A stretch of 51,611 nucleotides of DNA from Clostridia bacterium (GTDB lineage Bacteria > Bacillota_A > Clostridia > Lachnospirales > Cellulosilyticaceae). The translations under genes were made by a program, and so were the position numbers. Below the pieces are notes generated by a model. It made no database searches. It worked only from the letters and a program-made list of their open reading frames with translations, and was not told the origin of the DNA. Numbering within the stretch: the stretch's first letter is position 1; the number at the start of each line of letters is the position of its first letter. The stretch lies in NCBI GenBank assembly GCA_029239935.1, contig JARBTY010000006.1, forward strand, positions 1 to 51,611. The letters run 5' to 3'. Below are positions 17,751 to 25,068 of this stretch, piece by piece.

Positions 17751-18878
17751 TTGAATAGTAATAAATTAAAATATCTTCTTAAAAATGATGAAGGATTTAA
17801 ATTAGACTTTAAACTGAAACTATCTTTAGAATTAGAATCGGATAAAAAAGAATTTGTGAAAGATGTGATAGCTCTGGCTAATACCCCAGGTGGAAGGGGA
17901 TATATAGTATTTGGTATAGAAGATAAAACAAGAAAAATTGTTGGCATAGAAGACATTCCCGATCATATAGAGGAGAAAATTCAACAGACTATCGTCAATA
18001 GAAGTGTTCCACCGGTACCGGTCATGTTTGAACTTCAAAAGGTAAAGGATAAGACAATAGGGATCCTTACCATATTCAAGAGTATGCAGATTCCCCACCA
18101 AATGTTACAAACTGGCGCATTTTATGTAAGGAGAGGTTCGACAACAGATAAGGCAACAAGATACGAAATAGCAAATATGTTACAGCAGTTTGGCATGCTT
18201 AGTTTTGAGAATGTTCCCTGTAGAAATGCAACGCTTGAAGAATTAGATTTTGAGCTCATTGAAAAACAGATAGGCCATTTAGAAATTTATAAACAGCAAG
18301 ACAAGTTGATTTTAGCTGCCTTCGGCATTATTGCAACAGATTTAGAGAAAGGAAGCTATTATCCTACCTATGGAGGCCTTTTATTATTTGGTAAAAATCC
18401 GCAAAACTTTATTCCACAAGCGAGACTTGAAATTAAATACAGCGGCGAGTATATACTTATTAATGGCAATATCTCGCAGATGTTGAAAGAATTTGAGAGA
18501 GTCGCTAGCGAACTTCTCCCAGAAACCTATCCCATTGAAGGTTTGTTAGAGGTTGTTACAAACGCTGTTGCACATAGGGATTATTGGAATAACACCCAAT
18601 ATATTTATGTCAATATTAAGGAAGAGGTTATTCAGGTATCCAATCCAGCAACGTATGATTATAGAGAAATGAGAGAAGAAAGGATACGAGCCAATCCGTG
18701 GCTTTATTCCCAGTTATTTATTACTCATGAGCAAAAAGGAGGAGATTTCCACTTTGGAATAGGTCTTGAAAAAACCAAAAAACTATTTAAAGATAAAGGT
18801 TCAGTGCAGATAGAAACGAATTTGTTTGAGGGGGTTTTTCAAGTCTCTTTGCCAGGCACTGCATTCTATCAAAAGTAA
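17751..18878 (+). CDS. AlbA_2 (Schlafen-like) domain protein with C-terminal GHKL-type ATPase region
   Basis: A 375-aa protein starting at TTG 17751, 7 nt after AAAGGAG. The N-terminal 120 residues match the AlbA_2 putative DNA-binding fold (EFVKDVIALANTPGG, YIVFGIEDK, YVRRGSTT). The C-terminal half resembles the HATPase_c_4 domain of RecG-like transcriptional regulators, with VVTNAVAHRDYW as its ATP-binding N-box. Proteins of this architecture are proposed transcription regulators or helicase-related factors; roles are poorly defined. It precedes the first DRTGG gene by 21 nt, so it is probably first in the operon running to the PHP gene. There is no helicase motif. Confidence 0.75.
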   Translation: MNSNKLKYLLKNDEGFKLDFKLKLSLELESDKKEFVKDVIALANTPGGRGYIVFGIEDKTRKIVGIEDIPDHIEEKIQQTIVNRSVPPVPVMFELQKVKDKTIGILTIFKSMQIPHQMLQTGAFYVRRGSTTDKATRYEIANMLQQFGMLSFENVPCRNATLEELDFELIEKQIGHLEIYKQQDKLILAAFGIIATDLEKGSYYPTYGGLLLFGKNPQNFIPQARLEIKYSGEYILINGNISQMLKEFERVASELLPETYPIEGLLEVVTNAVAHRDYWNNTQYIYVNIKEEVIQVSNPATYDYREMREERIRANPWLYSQLFITHEQKGGDFHFGIGLEKTKKLFKDKGSVQIETNLFEGVFQVSLPGTAFYQK

Positions 18879-18899
18879 TGATATCAATTAGGAGGCCGT

Positions 18900-19250
18900 A
18901 TGAAAATAGAAGAAATCCGTCATATATTAGAAGCAAATATTTGGGTAGGGGAAGAAAGACTTGAGGGAGAAGTGCATGCAGCCTGTGGCTGTGATCTGAT
19001 GAGCGATGTTCTTGCTTTTGCAAAAGAAGAAGTATTACTACTTACAGGTCTTGTTAACCCGCAAGTGATAAGGACAGCAGAAATGCTAGATATCAAAGCG
19101 ATAGTTTTTGTTAGGGGGAAAGTTCCCACTCAAGATATGATTACAATGGCAAAGCAAAAGAGTATGATTATTCTTTCAACAGATTATCCCCTCTATATAG
19201 CCTGCGGAAAGCTTTATAGAATGGGTCTTATGAATGAAGGAGAAGCGTAG
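18900..19250 (+). CDS. DRTGG domain protein 1
   Basis: A 116-aa single-domain protein resembling the DRTGG domain found in HPr kinase N-termini, some phosphotransacetylases and CBS-domain proteins. The hallmarks are the ACGCDLMSDVLAFAKEE segment and the LLLTGLVNPQVIRTAEML and AIVFVRGKVP strands. There is no catalytic motif, so it is likely a ligand-sensing or protein-interaction module. A GGAGG site precedes the ATG at 18900. The stop lies 1 nt before the HATPase gene. The tight spacing with the ATPase and the [FeFe] hydrogenase suggests a shared complex or signalling role. Confidence 0.7.
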   Translation: MKIEEIRHILEANIWVGEERLEGEVHAACGCDLMSDVLAFAKEEVLLLTGLVNPQVIRTAEMLDIKAIVFVRGKVPTQDMITMAKQKSMIILSTDYPLYIACGKLYRMGLMNEGEA

Positions 19251-19251
19251 G

Positions 19252-19665
19252 ATGAAATTACATTATCAAGTCGATGGAGATAATTTTTTGGTTGCAGGAG
19301 AGGCTTCAGCATCTTTAAAAAGAACATTAAAGCAGCTTGGTATAGATGCAAGCATTATTAGGAAAATTGCTATATCGATGTATGAAGCAGAGATGAATAT
19401 GGTTATTCATGCTTATGGAGGAGTTATTGATGTAGAGCTATCTACTGATAAAGTAGCAATCGTTTTAAAAGATAAAGGCCCAGGTATACCAGATATTGAA
19501 CTAGCTATGAAGGAAGGTTATTCAACGGCTACTCATGAAATTAGAGAACTAGGATTTGGAGCAGGTATGGGACTGCCTAATATGAAAAGATATAGTGATT
19601 ATTTAAATGTGTATTCCGAAGTAGGAGTGGGAACGACTGTAGAGATTACCGTCTATTTAACCTAA
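19252..19665 (+). CDS. Anti-sigma regulatory factor-like Ser/Thr kinase (HATPase_c, RsbW-like)
   Basis: A 137-aa GHKL ATPase with the RsbW/SpoIIAB layout: the N-box in YEAEMNMVIHAYGG, the G1 box DKGPGIPD, and the G2 box GFGAGMGLPNMKRYSD. It is a bare kinase domain with no sensor. I start it at ATG 19252 because AAGGAG lies 9 nt upstream; an ATG at 19234 is inside that region. Family members phosphorylate STAS antagonists or bind sigma factors, but no STAS protein or sigma factor is adjacent. Its neighbours are DRTGG and hydrogenase-like genes, so the target may be a metabolic or redox regulator. Confidence 0.85.
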   Translation: MKLHYQVDGDNFLVAGEASASLKRTLKQLGIDASIIRKIAISMYEAEMNMVIHAYGGVIDVELSTDKVAIVLKDKGPGIPDIELAMKEGYSTATHEIRELGFGAGMGLPNMKRYSDYLNVYSEVGVGTTVEITVYLT

Positions 19666-19697
19666 TATTATGGAATAAGAGAGAAGGTGTTTAAGCC

Positions 19698-21017
19698 ATG
19701 CATAGTCATTCTGTAAGGCTAGAACAAGAAAAATGTATTGGATGTACAGATTGTATCAAACGATGTCCAACAGAAGCTATAAGAGTACGAGGATCTAAAG
19801 CAAAAATTATTCAAGAGAGATGTATTGACTGTGGCAATTGCATTCGCATATGCAGAAATGGTGCTAAGAAGGCTGTTACAGATGAGATAAATATGATTTA
19901 TCAGTATAAATACCGTATTGCACTGCCAGCTCCTTCGTTTTATGCACAATTTCCCAAGGCAAAAAGCATTGAGCATATTTTAGGGGCTTTATATCGTATT
20001 GGATTTACAGATTTTCTTGAAGTAGGGTGTGCAGGGGAAGTTGTTGCAAAACATACTTATGAATATGTTAAAAACGCTAAAGTTTTTCCGGTTATTTCTT
20101 CATCTTGTCCAGCTATTGTAAGGCTTATCCAAAGGCGATTTCCCTCACTCATTCAACATGTGCTCCCCATTATGTCGCCTATGGAATTAGCGGCTAGATA
20201 TATCAAGAGTGAGTACATTCAAAAAGGGATAAAGGAAGAGGAGATAGGTGTCTTTTTTATCTCCCCTTGTCCGGCAAAAGCAACAGATATCCACAGACCC
20301 AAAGGATTAAAAAAGTCCTATGTAGATGGGGTCTTATCAATGCAGGACATTTATAAAAGCATGATTCATAAGATGAGTCATGAAGAAATTGTACCTGTTA
20401 AAAGGCAAAGTAGTTATAAAGGGCTGTCATGGGCAACAAGAAATGGTGGCCTGGATGAAAATATGATTAAAAGTCATATTGCTGTTGATGGGATGGAAAG
20501 CGTTATAGGCATACTAGAGAAGATAGAAGACGGGACATTATCCAATATTAAGTATATAGAGGCGTTGGCTTGTACCGGGGGATGTTTAGGAGGAGCGTTA
20601 GCACTGGAAAATCCTTTTGTCAGCCGTTATACTTTGAAAAAATGGATTGAGGAAGATATTGCTAAAGAAGATTTTGATAATACAGAGATGCTCCAAGCTC
20701 TGTCTGAAATACCTTATGGTTTTGAAAAAAATATTACTCCACGACCTGTTTTTTCACTGGACGATGATATGGAAAAAGCCCTTCAAATGATGGAAAGTAT
20801 TGAAGTTTTATACGAGGCACTTCCAAAGATAGATTGTGGTTCTTGCGGGGCACCCACATGCAGGTGTTTTGCAGAAGATGTTATTAGACATGATGCCAAT
20901 ATTGAAGAGTGCGTTTTTATGCTTAGGAAAAAGATAAAAGATTTGTCAGAAGTGATGCACAACCTTACACAGACAGTGATTCCTACGGATCATAACAAAG
21001 AAAGAGGAGATGAGTAA
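19698..21017 (+). CDS. Non-canonical (putative sensory) [FeFe] hydrogenase
   Basis: A 439-aa protein: two 4Fe-4S ferredoxin motifs (C13-C23 and C43-C53 region), an H-cluster domain, and a C-terminal CGSCGAPTC...C 4Fe-4S motif near 380-406. The four H-cluster cysteine ligands remain: C137 (SSSCPA), C191 (SPCPAK), and C292 and C296 (CTGGC). The cysteine that relays protons in active enzymes (first C of TSCC) is Ser136, and the usual Met of MPC is Ser. This pattern, with the ATPase and DRTGG neighbours, fits hydrogenases proposed to be sensory (group D-like). Catalytic rate and group are inferred. It overlaps or nearly abuts the next gene. Confidence 0.85.
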   Translation: MHSHSVRLEQEKCIGCTDCIKRCPTEAIRVRGSKAKIIQERCIDCGNCIRICRNGAKKAVTDEINMIYQYKYRIALPAPSFYAQFPKAKSIEHILGALYRIGFTDFLEVGCAGEVVAKHTYEYVKNAKVFPVISSSCPAIVRLIQRRFPSLIQHVLPIMSPMELAARYIKSEYIQKGIKEEEIGVFFISPCPAKATDIHRPKGLKKSYVDGVLSMQDIYKSMIHKMSHEEIVPVKRQSSYKGLSWATRNGGLDENMIKSHIAVDGMESVIGILEKIEDGTLSNIKYIEALACTGGCLGGALALENPFVSRYTLKKWIEEDIAKEDFDNTEMLQALSEIPYGFEKNITPRPVFSLDDDMEKALQMMESIEVLYEALPKIDCGSCGAPTCRCFAEDVIRHDANIEECVFMLRKKIKDLSEVMHNLTQTVIPTDHNKERGDE

Positions 21018-21018
21018 G

Positions 21019-21354
21019 TTGACAATAAAAGAACTTATAAAGTTAGCAGAGTTTGAAATTGTAGCAGGGGAAAAGGGACTAGACAATGAAGTAAAAGGGG
21101 GATATGTAGGAGATTTATTAAGTTTTGTAATGTCTCATGCAGAAGAAAAAAATATATGGGTTACCATACAGGGACATATCAATTCTGTGGCAGTGGCAAG
21201 TCTTTTAGGTTTGTCTGGGATTATTCTTTCAGAGGGAGCTGAAGCAGATCCAGAGATGATTAAAAAAGCAGATGAGGAAAGCATACCTGTTTTAAGAACC
21301 AAGCTGAGCAGCTTTGATGTGGTCTGTAAAGTATCAGAGGTTATTGAGACGTAG
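21019..21354 (+). CDS. DRTGG domain protein 2
   Basis: A 111-aa protein from the TTG at 21019, 9 nt after AGAGGAG; the in-frame ATG at 21010 would leave no spacing to that site and overlaps the hydrogenase stop. The signature VKGGYVGDLLSFVMSHA, then NIWVTIQGHINSVAVASL and GIILSEGAEAD, is typical of the small DRTGG proteins beside anaerobic hydrogenase genes. No active-site motif is visible. It is clearly related in size and layout to DRTGG protein 1, 1.7 kb upstream, yet diverged in sequence. The PHP gene begins 9 nt later. Confidence 0.75.
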   Translation: MTIKELIKLAEFEIVAGEKGLDNEVKGGYVGDLLSFVMSHAEEKNIWVTIQGHINSVAVASLLGLSGIILSEGAEADPEMIKKADEESIPVLRTKLSSFDVVCKVSEVIET

Positions 21355-21363
21355 GAGGTTTTC

Positions 21364-22071
21364 ATGAAATTTGCATATGATTTTCATATACATACAGCCG
21401 CCTCGCCCTGCGCTGATGAGTATATGTCTCCCCATAATATTATCAATATGTCTCAGTTGAATGGGCTTCAAGTAATAGCTATAACAGATCATAATATATG
21501 TGCAAACTGTGAAGTGATTATGGAAATAGGCCGGCAAAATAATATTTTAGTTATTCCAGGTATGGAAATAGAGTGTATGGAGGAATTCCACTGTATTGCA
21601 CTTTTTAAAGATATGGAATCAGCCCGGTATATAGAAAACTATGTAACAGCAGCACTGCCTGCCCTTAAAAACAGAACAGAGATTTTTGGCAACCAATATC
21701 GGATGAATGAAAAAGATGAAGTGATAGGAGAAATAGACAGACTCCTGCTTACTGCTACGGCCAGATCAGCAGAAGAATTATTTAAAGAAGTGAGAGGGGC
21801 CGGGGGTATTATTTATCCAGCTCATATTGACAGAAATTCTTATAGTATTATAACGACTTTAGGATGTATTCCAGAAGAGCTCAACCTGCATACAATAGAA
21901 ATATCAAAAGGAGCATCCTTACAGACCTATGAACAAATGTATAAAGGGTTTACTATTATTCAGTCATCAGATGCCCACTATTTGCAAGATATTTCACAAA
22001 GCGCGTACTTCATGGAGGCAAAAAGTCTAACCATTTCAGATATTTTTAAATCTATAGAGCAAATAGACTGA
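21364..22071 (+). CDS. PHP domain phosphoesterase-like protein
   Basis: A 235-aa metal-dependent hydrolase fold of the PHP superfamily. Visible metal ligands: DFHIHTAASPC near residue 6 (HxH), AITDHN near 41 (DH), GMEIECMEEFHC near 63, PAHID near 158, and SSDAHYLQ near 203. Such proteins include phosphatases for histidinol phosphate or nucleotides; no substrate can be assigned. An AGGAGG site precedes the ATG at 21364. It is the last gene of the AlbA_2-DRTGG-hydrogenase operon, followed by a terminator-like hairpin. Its association with DRTGG and hydrogenase genes suggests a linked signalling or repair role. Confidence 0.8.
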   Translation: MKFAYDFHIHTAASPCADEYMSPHNIINMSQLNGLQVIAITDHNICANCEVIMEIGRQNNILVIPGMEIECMEEFHCIALFKDMESARYIENYVTAALPALKNRTEIFGNQYRMNEKDEVIGEIDRLLLTATARSAEELFKEVRGAGGIIYPAHIDRNSYSIITTLGCIPEELNLHTIEISKGASLQTYEQMYKGFTIIQSSDAHYLQDISQSAYFMEAKSLTISDIFKSIEQID

Positions 22072-22089
22072 TTCAATACGCAAGAGATT

Positions 22090-22132
22090 AGACTCTATTT
22101 CTGGATACAAGAAATAGGGCATAGTCTCTTTT
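22090..22132 (+). terminator. Probable terminator after the PHP gene
   Basis: AGACTCTATTTCT pairs with AGAAATAG and AGTCT, with a 5-nt bulge (GGCAT), followed by CTTTT. The stem is imperfect and the T-run short, but the position, 18 nt after the stop and before a new promoter, supports termination. Confidence 0.55.
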
Positions 22133-22200
22133 AAAATTTAAAAATTAAAAAATAAATAAATTAAGATAGAGTTCATCTTTAATACAAAGTATTTTATTAA

Positions 22201-22229
22201 TTGACAACATAATTTTTTTGTGGTATTTT
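22201..22229 (+). promoter_or_regulatory. Upstream hydCDBA promoter candidate
   Basis: A perfect TTGACA (22201-22206), 17 nt, then TATTTT (22224-22229). Transcripts starting here would run through the Rex operator 30 nt downstream. Confidence 0.5.
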
Positions 22230-22259
22230 CATAAAGTAAGCAATTAAATTGTAAGTTTT

Positions 22260-22277
22260 TTGTTAAATTTTTAACAA
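22260..22277 (+). promoter_or_regulatory. Rex (NADH/NAD+-sensing repressor) operator
   Basis: TTGTTAA-ATTT-TTAACAA is a perfect inverted repeat matching the Rex consensus known from Clostridia (TTGTTAA, four bases, TTAACAA); the palindrome extends to TTTTGTTAAA on the left arm. Rex leaves DNA when NADH is high, which fits derepression of an NADH-oxidising, hydrogen-producing enzyme. It overlaps the -35 of the proximal promoter. Confidence 0.85.
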
Positions 22278-22299
22278 AAGAATACAAAAGGGTTAATAT
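22271..22299 (+). promoter_or_regulatory. Rex-overlapped hydCDBA promoter
   Basis: TTAACA (22271-22276), 17 nt, TAATAT (22294-22299). The -35 is formed by the right arm of the Rex operator, so Rex binding would exclude RNA polymerase. The predicted start near 22306 leaves a short leader with GAGGAGG before the ATG. Confidence 0.6.
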
Positions 22300-22326
22300 A
22301 AAAGGAATAAATGAGGAGGATACGTT

Positions 22327-22821
22327 ATGTCATGTGAAGGTTGCAAAAATGAACTGGCCAATGAATTGTATTTAGAACTTGAAAAGTTCATTGATGAACT
22401 ACCAGAAAAAAGAGGAGCTCTTATTTCTGTGCTTCATAGAGCACAAAGTTTATTTGGATATTTACCAAGAGAAGTCCAGGTATTTGTAGGCAAAAAGCTT
22501 AATGTTCCAGTGTCGCAAGTATATGGAGTAGTTAGTTTTTACTCATTTTTCACCATGCTTCCAAAAGGGAAACATCCGATTTCAGTCTGTTTAGGAACAG
22601 CTTGTTATGTAAGAGGAGCTGACAAAGTACTGGATGCATTTAAAAGACAGTTGGGGATAGAGGTTGGACAGACAACACCAGATGGTAAATTTTCTTTGGA
22701 TGCTTTAAGATGTGTTGGGGCCTGTGGTTTAGCACCGGTTGTATTAGTGGGAGAGAGAGTATACGGACGTATTGGAACAGCGGATGAAGTTAAGAAAATT
22801 ATTAGTGAATATCAAGAATAA
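22327..22821 (+). CDS. hydC: Bifurcating [FeFe] hydrogenase subunit HydC (NuoE-like)
   Basis: A 164-aa thioredoxin-fold [2Fe-2S] protein of the NuoE family. The four cluster cysteines are CLGTAC (C-x4-C, near residue 89) and CVGAC (C-x3-C, near 138). The helical N-terminus (KRGALISVLHRAQSLFGYLP and PVSQVYGVVSFYSFF) is typical. In trimeric NAD/ferredoxin-dependent hydrogenases it passes electrons beside the HydB flavin. The ATG at 22327 has GAGGAGG. It is the first gene of a four-gene unit behind the Rex operator, 21 nt before the small ferredoxin-like gene. Confidence 0.93.
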   Translation: MSCEGCKNELANELYLELEKFIDELPEKRGALISVLHRAQSLFGYLPREVQVFVGKKLNVPVSQVYGVVSFYSFFTMLPKGKHPISVCLGTACYVRGADKVLDAFKRQLGIEVGQTTPDGKFSLDALRCVGACGLAPVVLVGERVYGRIGTADEVKKIISEYQE

Positions 22822-22842
22822 TCATTATAGGAGGGTCTTTAT

Positions 22843-23241
22843 ATGCCGAAAATTATGTCATTAGAAGAGCTCAAGAACTTAAGAGACAATGTAAAAAACA
22901 AAGTTGATTTAAGGGAAAAGGGCGAAAATGTAGATGAAATGGTAGTGATTCGTGTAGCTATGGCGACCTGTGGGATTGCATCTGGGGCGAGAGATACGAT
23001 GAATTATTTGGCTGAACTTATAAGAGAAGAGAGTTTAAATAATGTCGTTATTACGCAAAGCGGCTGTATGGGATATTGTTATGCAGAACCAACCGTTGAG
23101 GTAACACTTCCAGGTCAAGAAGCTGTAGTATACGGCCATGTTAATAAAGAAAAAGCTAAAGAAATTGTAGAAAAACATATTAAGAGCGGTGAAATGGTAG
23201 ATGGTATCATTCCAGCTGCTCACAAATCCCTAGATGAGTAA
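22843..23241 (+). CDS. Small (2Fe-2S) thioredoxin-like ferredoxin, HydD-type accessory protein
   Basis: A 132-aa protein with a thioredoxin-like [2Fe-2S] domain; likely ligands are the cysteine in MATCGIASGA and the pair in SGCMGYCYAEP. Similar genes lie between hydC and hydB in several clostridial hydrogenase operons, sometimes called hydD. The core trimer HydABC does not need it in well-studied systems, so it may be an extra electron carrier or assembly aid. An AGGAGGG site precedes the ATG at 22843, 21 nt from hydC and 21 nt from hydB. It differs from the N-terminal domain of HydB. Confidence 0.8.
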   Translation: MPKIMSLEELKNLRDNVKNKVDLREKGENVDEMVVIRVAMATCGIASGARDTMNYLAELIREESLNNVVITQSGCMGYCYAEPTVEVTLPGQEAVVYGHVNKEKAKEIVEKHIKSGEMVDGIIPAAHKSLDE

Positions 23242-23262
23242 TAGAAAAGAGGTGGCCTAGAA

Positions 23263-25050
23263 ATGTCTAAATTTACAATGCACATTTTGGTATGTGGAGG
23301 AACAGGATGTATTTCTTCGCAGTCCAATGAGATCGTAGAACAACTTAAATTTCATATAAATGAAGCAAATATGTCAGAAGAAGTACAAGTACTCAAAACA
23401 GGATGTTTTGGTTTTTGTGAAAAAGGGCCTGTTGTTAAAATACTTCCTGATAATACTTTTTATGTACAAGTTACGCCTGAGGATGCAGAAGAACTTGTAA
23501 AAGAACATATTGTAAAAGGCAGAAAAGTAGAAAGACTGCTGTACTTAGATCCAACAACAGAAGAAAAAGTATCAGATTCCAAACACATGGATTTTTATAA
23601 AAAACAAATGCGTGTGGCACTCCGTAACTGTGGTTTTATAGATCCAGATAATATTGAGGAATATATCGCTAGAGATGGTTATTCCGCACTTGGAAAAGCA
23701 CTTGGCATGACACAACAAGAAGTTATAGATGAGGTTAAAAAATCAGGACTCCGTGGCCGTGGGGGCGGTGGTTTCTCAACAGGACTCAAATGGGAGTTTG
23801 CTTATAAAAATGCTGCAGATCAAAAATATGTTGTCTGTAATGCAGACGAGGGAGATCCGGGCGCATTTATGGATCGTTCTATATTAGAAGGAGACCCTCA
23901 TTCGGTTGTTGAAGCTATGGCTATTTGTGGTTACGCTATTGGGGCTACAAAAGGATTAGTATACATCAGAGCTGAATATCCACTGGCCATCAAAAGACTT
24001 GAAAAAGCCATTGAAGATGCGAGAGAGTACGGTTTATTAGGTAAGAGCATACTTGGAAGTGATTTAGAGTTTGATATTGAAATAAAATTTGGTGCAGGAG
24101 CTTTCGTATGCGGAGAAGAAACAGCACTCATCCACTCAATGGAAGGTATGCGCGGCGAGCCGACTACAAAACCACCTTTCCCAGCAGCTAGTGGTTATTG
24201 GGGAAAACCAACCAATGTTAATAACGTAGAGACTTTTGCAAATGTTCCTGTTATTTTCTTAAAAGGAGCGGATTGGTTTGCATCTATTGGGACTGAAAAA
24301 TCAAAAGGAACAAAAGTATTTGCACTGGCAGGCAAGATTAACAATGTAGGACTTATTGAAGTACCTATGGGTATTACTTTAAGAGAGATTATCTATGATA
24401 TCGGTGGTGGTATTAAAGATGGTAAGAAGTTCAAGTCTGTACAAACAGGAGGCCCATCCGGAGGCTGTTTGACGGAAAAGGATCTTGATACACCTATTGA
24501 CTTTGATAACCTCATTGCGAAGGGATCTATGATGGGTTCCGGCGGTATGATTGTTATGGATGAAGATGACTGTATGCCGGCTATAGCAAAATTCTATTTA
24601 GAGTTTACAGAAGAAGAATCTTGTGGTAAATGTACGCCATGCCGTATTGGTACAAAACGTCTCTTAGAAATATTAGAAAAAATTACGCAAGGAAAAGGAA
24701 CAATGGAAGACTTAGATACTTTAAAAGAACTAAGTCAGGTGATTAAAGATACTGCCCTTTGTGGTTTAGGTCAGACCGCTCCAAATCCTATTCTCTCAAC
24801 CTTACAAATCTTTGAGGATGAGTATATTGCACATATTAAAGACAAAAAATGTCCTGCTGGACAATGCAGTGCATTACTAGAGTATAAAATTACAGACAAA
24901 TGTATTGGTTGTACAGCATGTGCAAGAGTATGTCCAGTAAACGCTATAACAGGAACTGTTAAACAGAAACATCTTATCGATCAGGAAAAATGTATCAAAT
25001 GTGGTGCATGTATGGATAAATGTAAATTTGCAGCTATTGTAAAAGAGTAG
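23263..25050 (+). CDS. hydB: Bifurcating [FeFe] hydrogenase subunit HydB (NuoF-like, NADH/FMN)
   Basis: A 595-aa flavoprotein handling NAD(H). Domains in order: an N-terminal thioredoxin-like [2Fe-2S] domain (CGGTGC and CFGFC, residues 11-60), the NuoF core with GLRGRGGGGFSTG (NADH), NADEGDPGAFMDR and GAGAFVCGEETA (FMN), the 4Fe-4S site SCGKCTPCR with a later CGLG, and two C-terminal ferredoxin motifs (CIGCTACARVC and CIKCGACMDKC). This is the standard HydB layout of electron-bifurcating hydrogenases. It follows AAAGAGGTGG, 21 nt after the small ferredoxin gene, and ends 18 nt before hydA. Confidence 0.96.
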   Translation: MSKFTMHILVCGGTGCISSQSNEIVEQLKFHINEANMSEEVQVLKTGCFGFCEKGPVVKILPDNTFYVQVTPEDAEELVKEHIVKGRKVERLLYLDPTTEEKVSDSKHMDFYKKQMRVALRNCGFIDPDNIEEYIARDGYSALGKALGMTQQEVIDEVKKSGLRGRGGGGFSTGLKWEFAYKNAADQKYVVCNADEGDPGAFMDRSILEGDPHSVVEAMAICGYAIGATKGLVYIRAEYPLAIKRLEKAIEDAREYGLLGKSILGSDLEFDIEIKFGAGAFVCGEETALIHSMEGMRGEPTTKPPFPAASGYWGKPTNVNNVETFANVPVIFLKGADWFASIGTEKSKGTKVFALAGKINNVGLIEVPMGITLREIIYDIGGGIKDGKKFKSVQTGGPSGGCLTEKDLDTPIDFDNLIAKGSMMGSGGMIVMDEDDCMPAIAKFYLEFTEEESCGKCTPCRIGTKRLLEILEKITQGKGTMEDLDTLKELSQVIKDTALCGLGQTAPNPILSTLQIFEDEYIAHIKDKKCPAGQCSALLEYKITDKCIGCTACARVCPVNAITGTVKQKHLIDQEKCIKCGACMDKCKFAAIVKE

Positions 25051-25068
25051 AAAAGGAGTGAGAAAACG

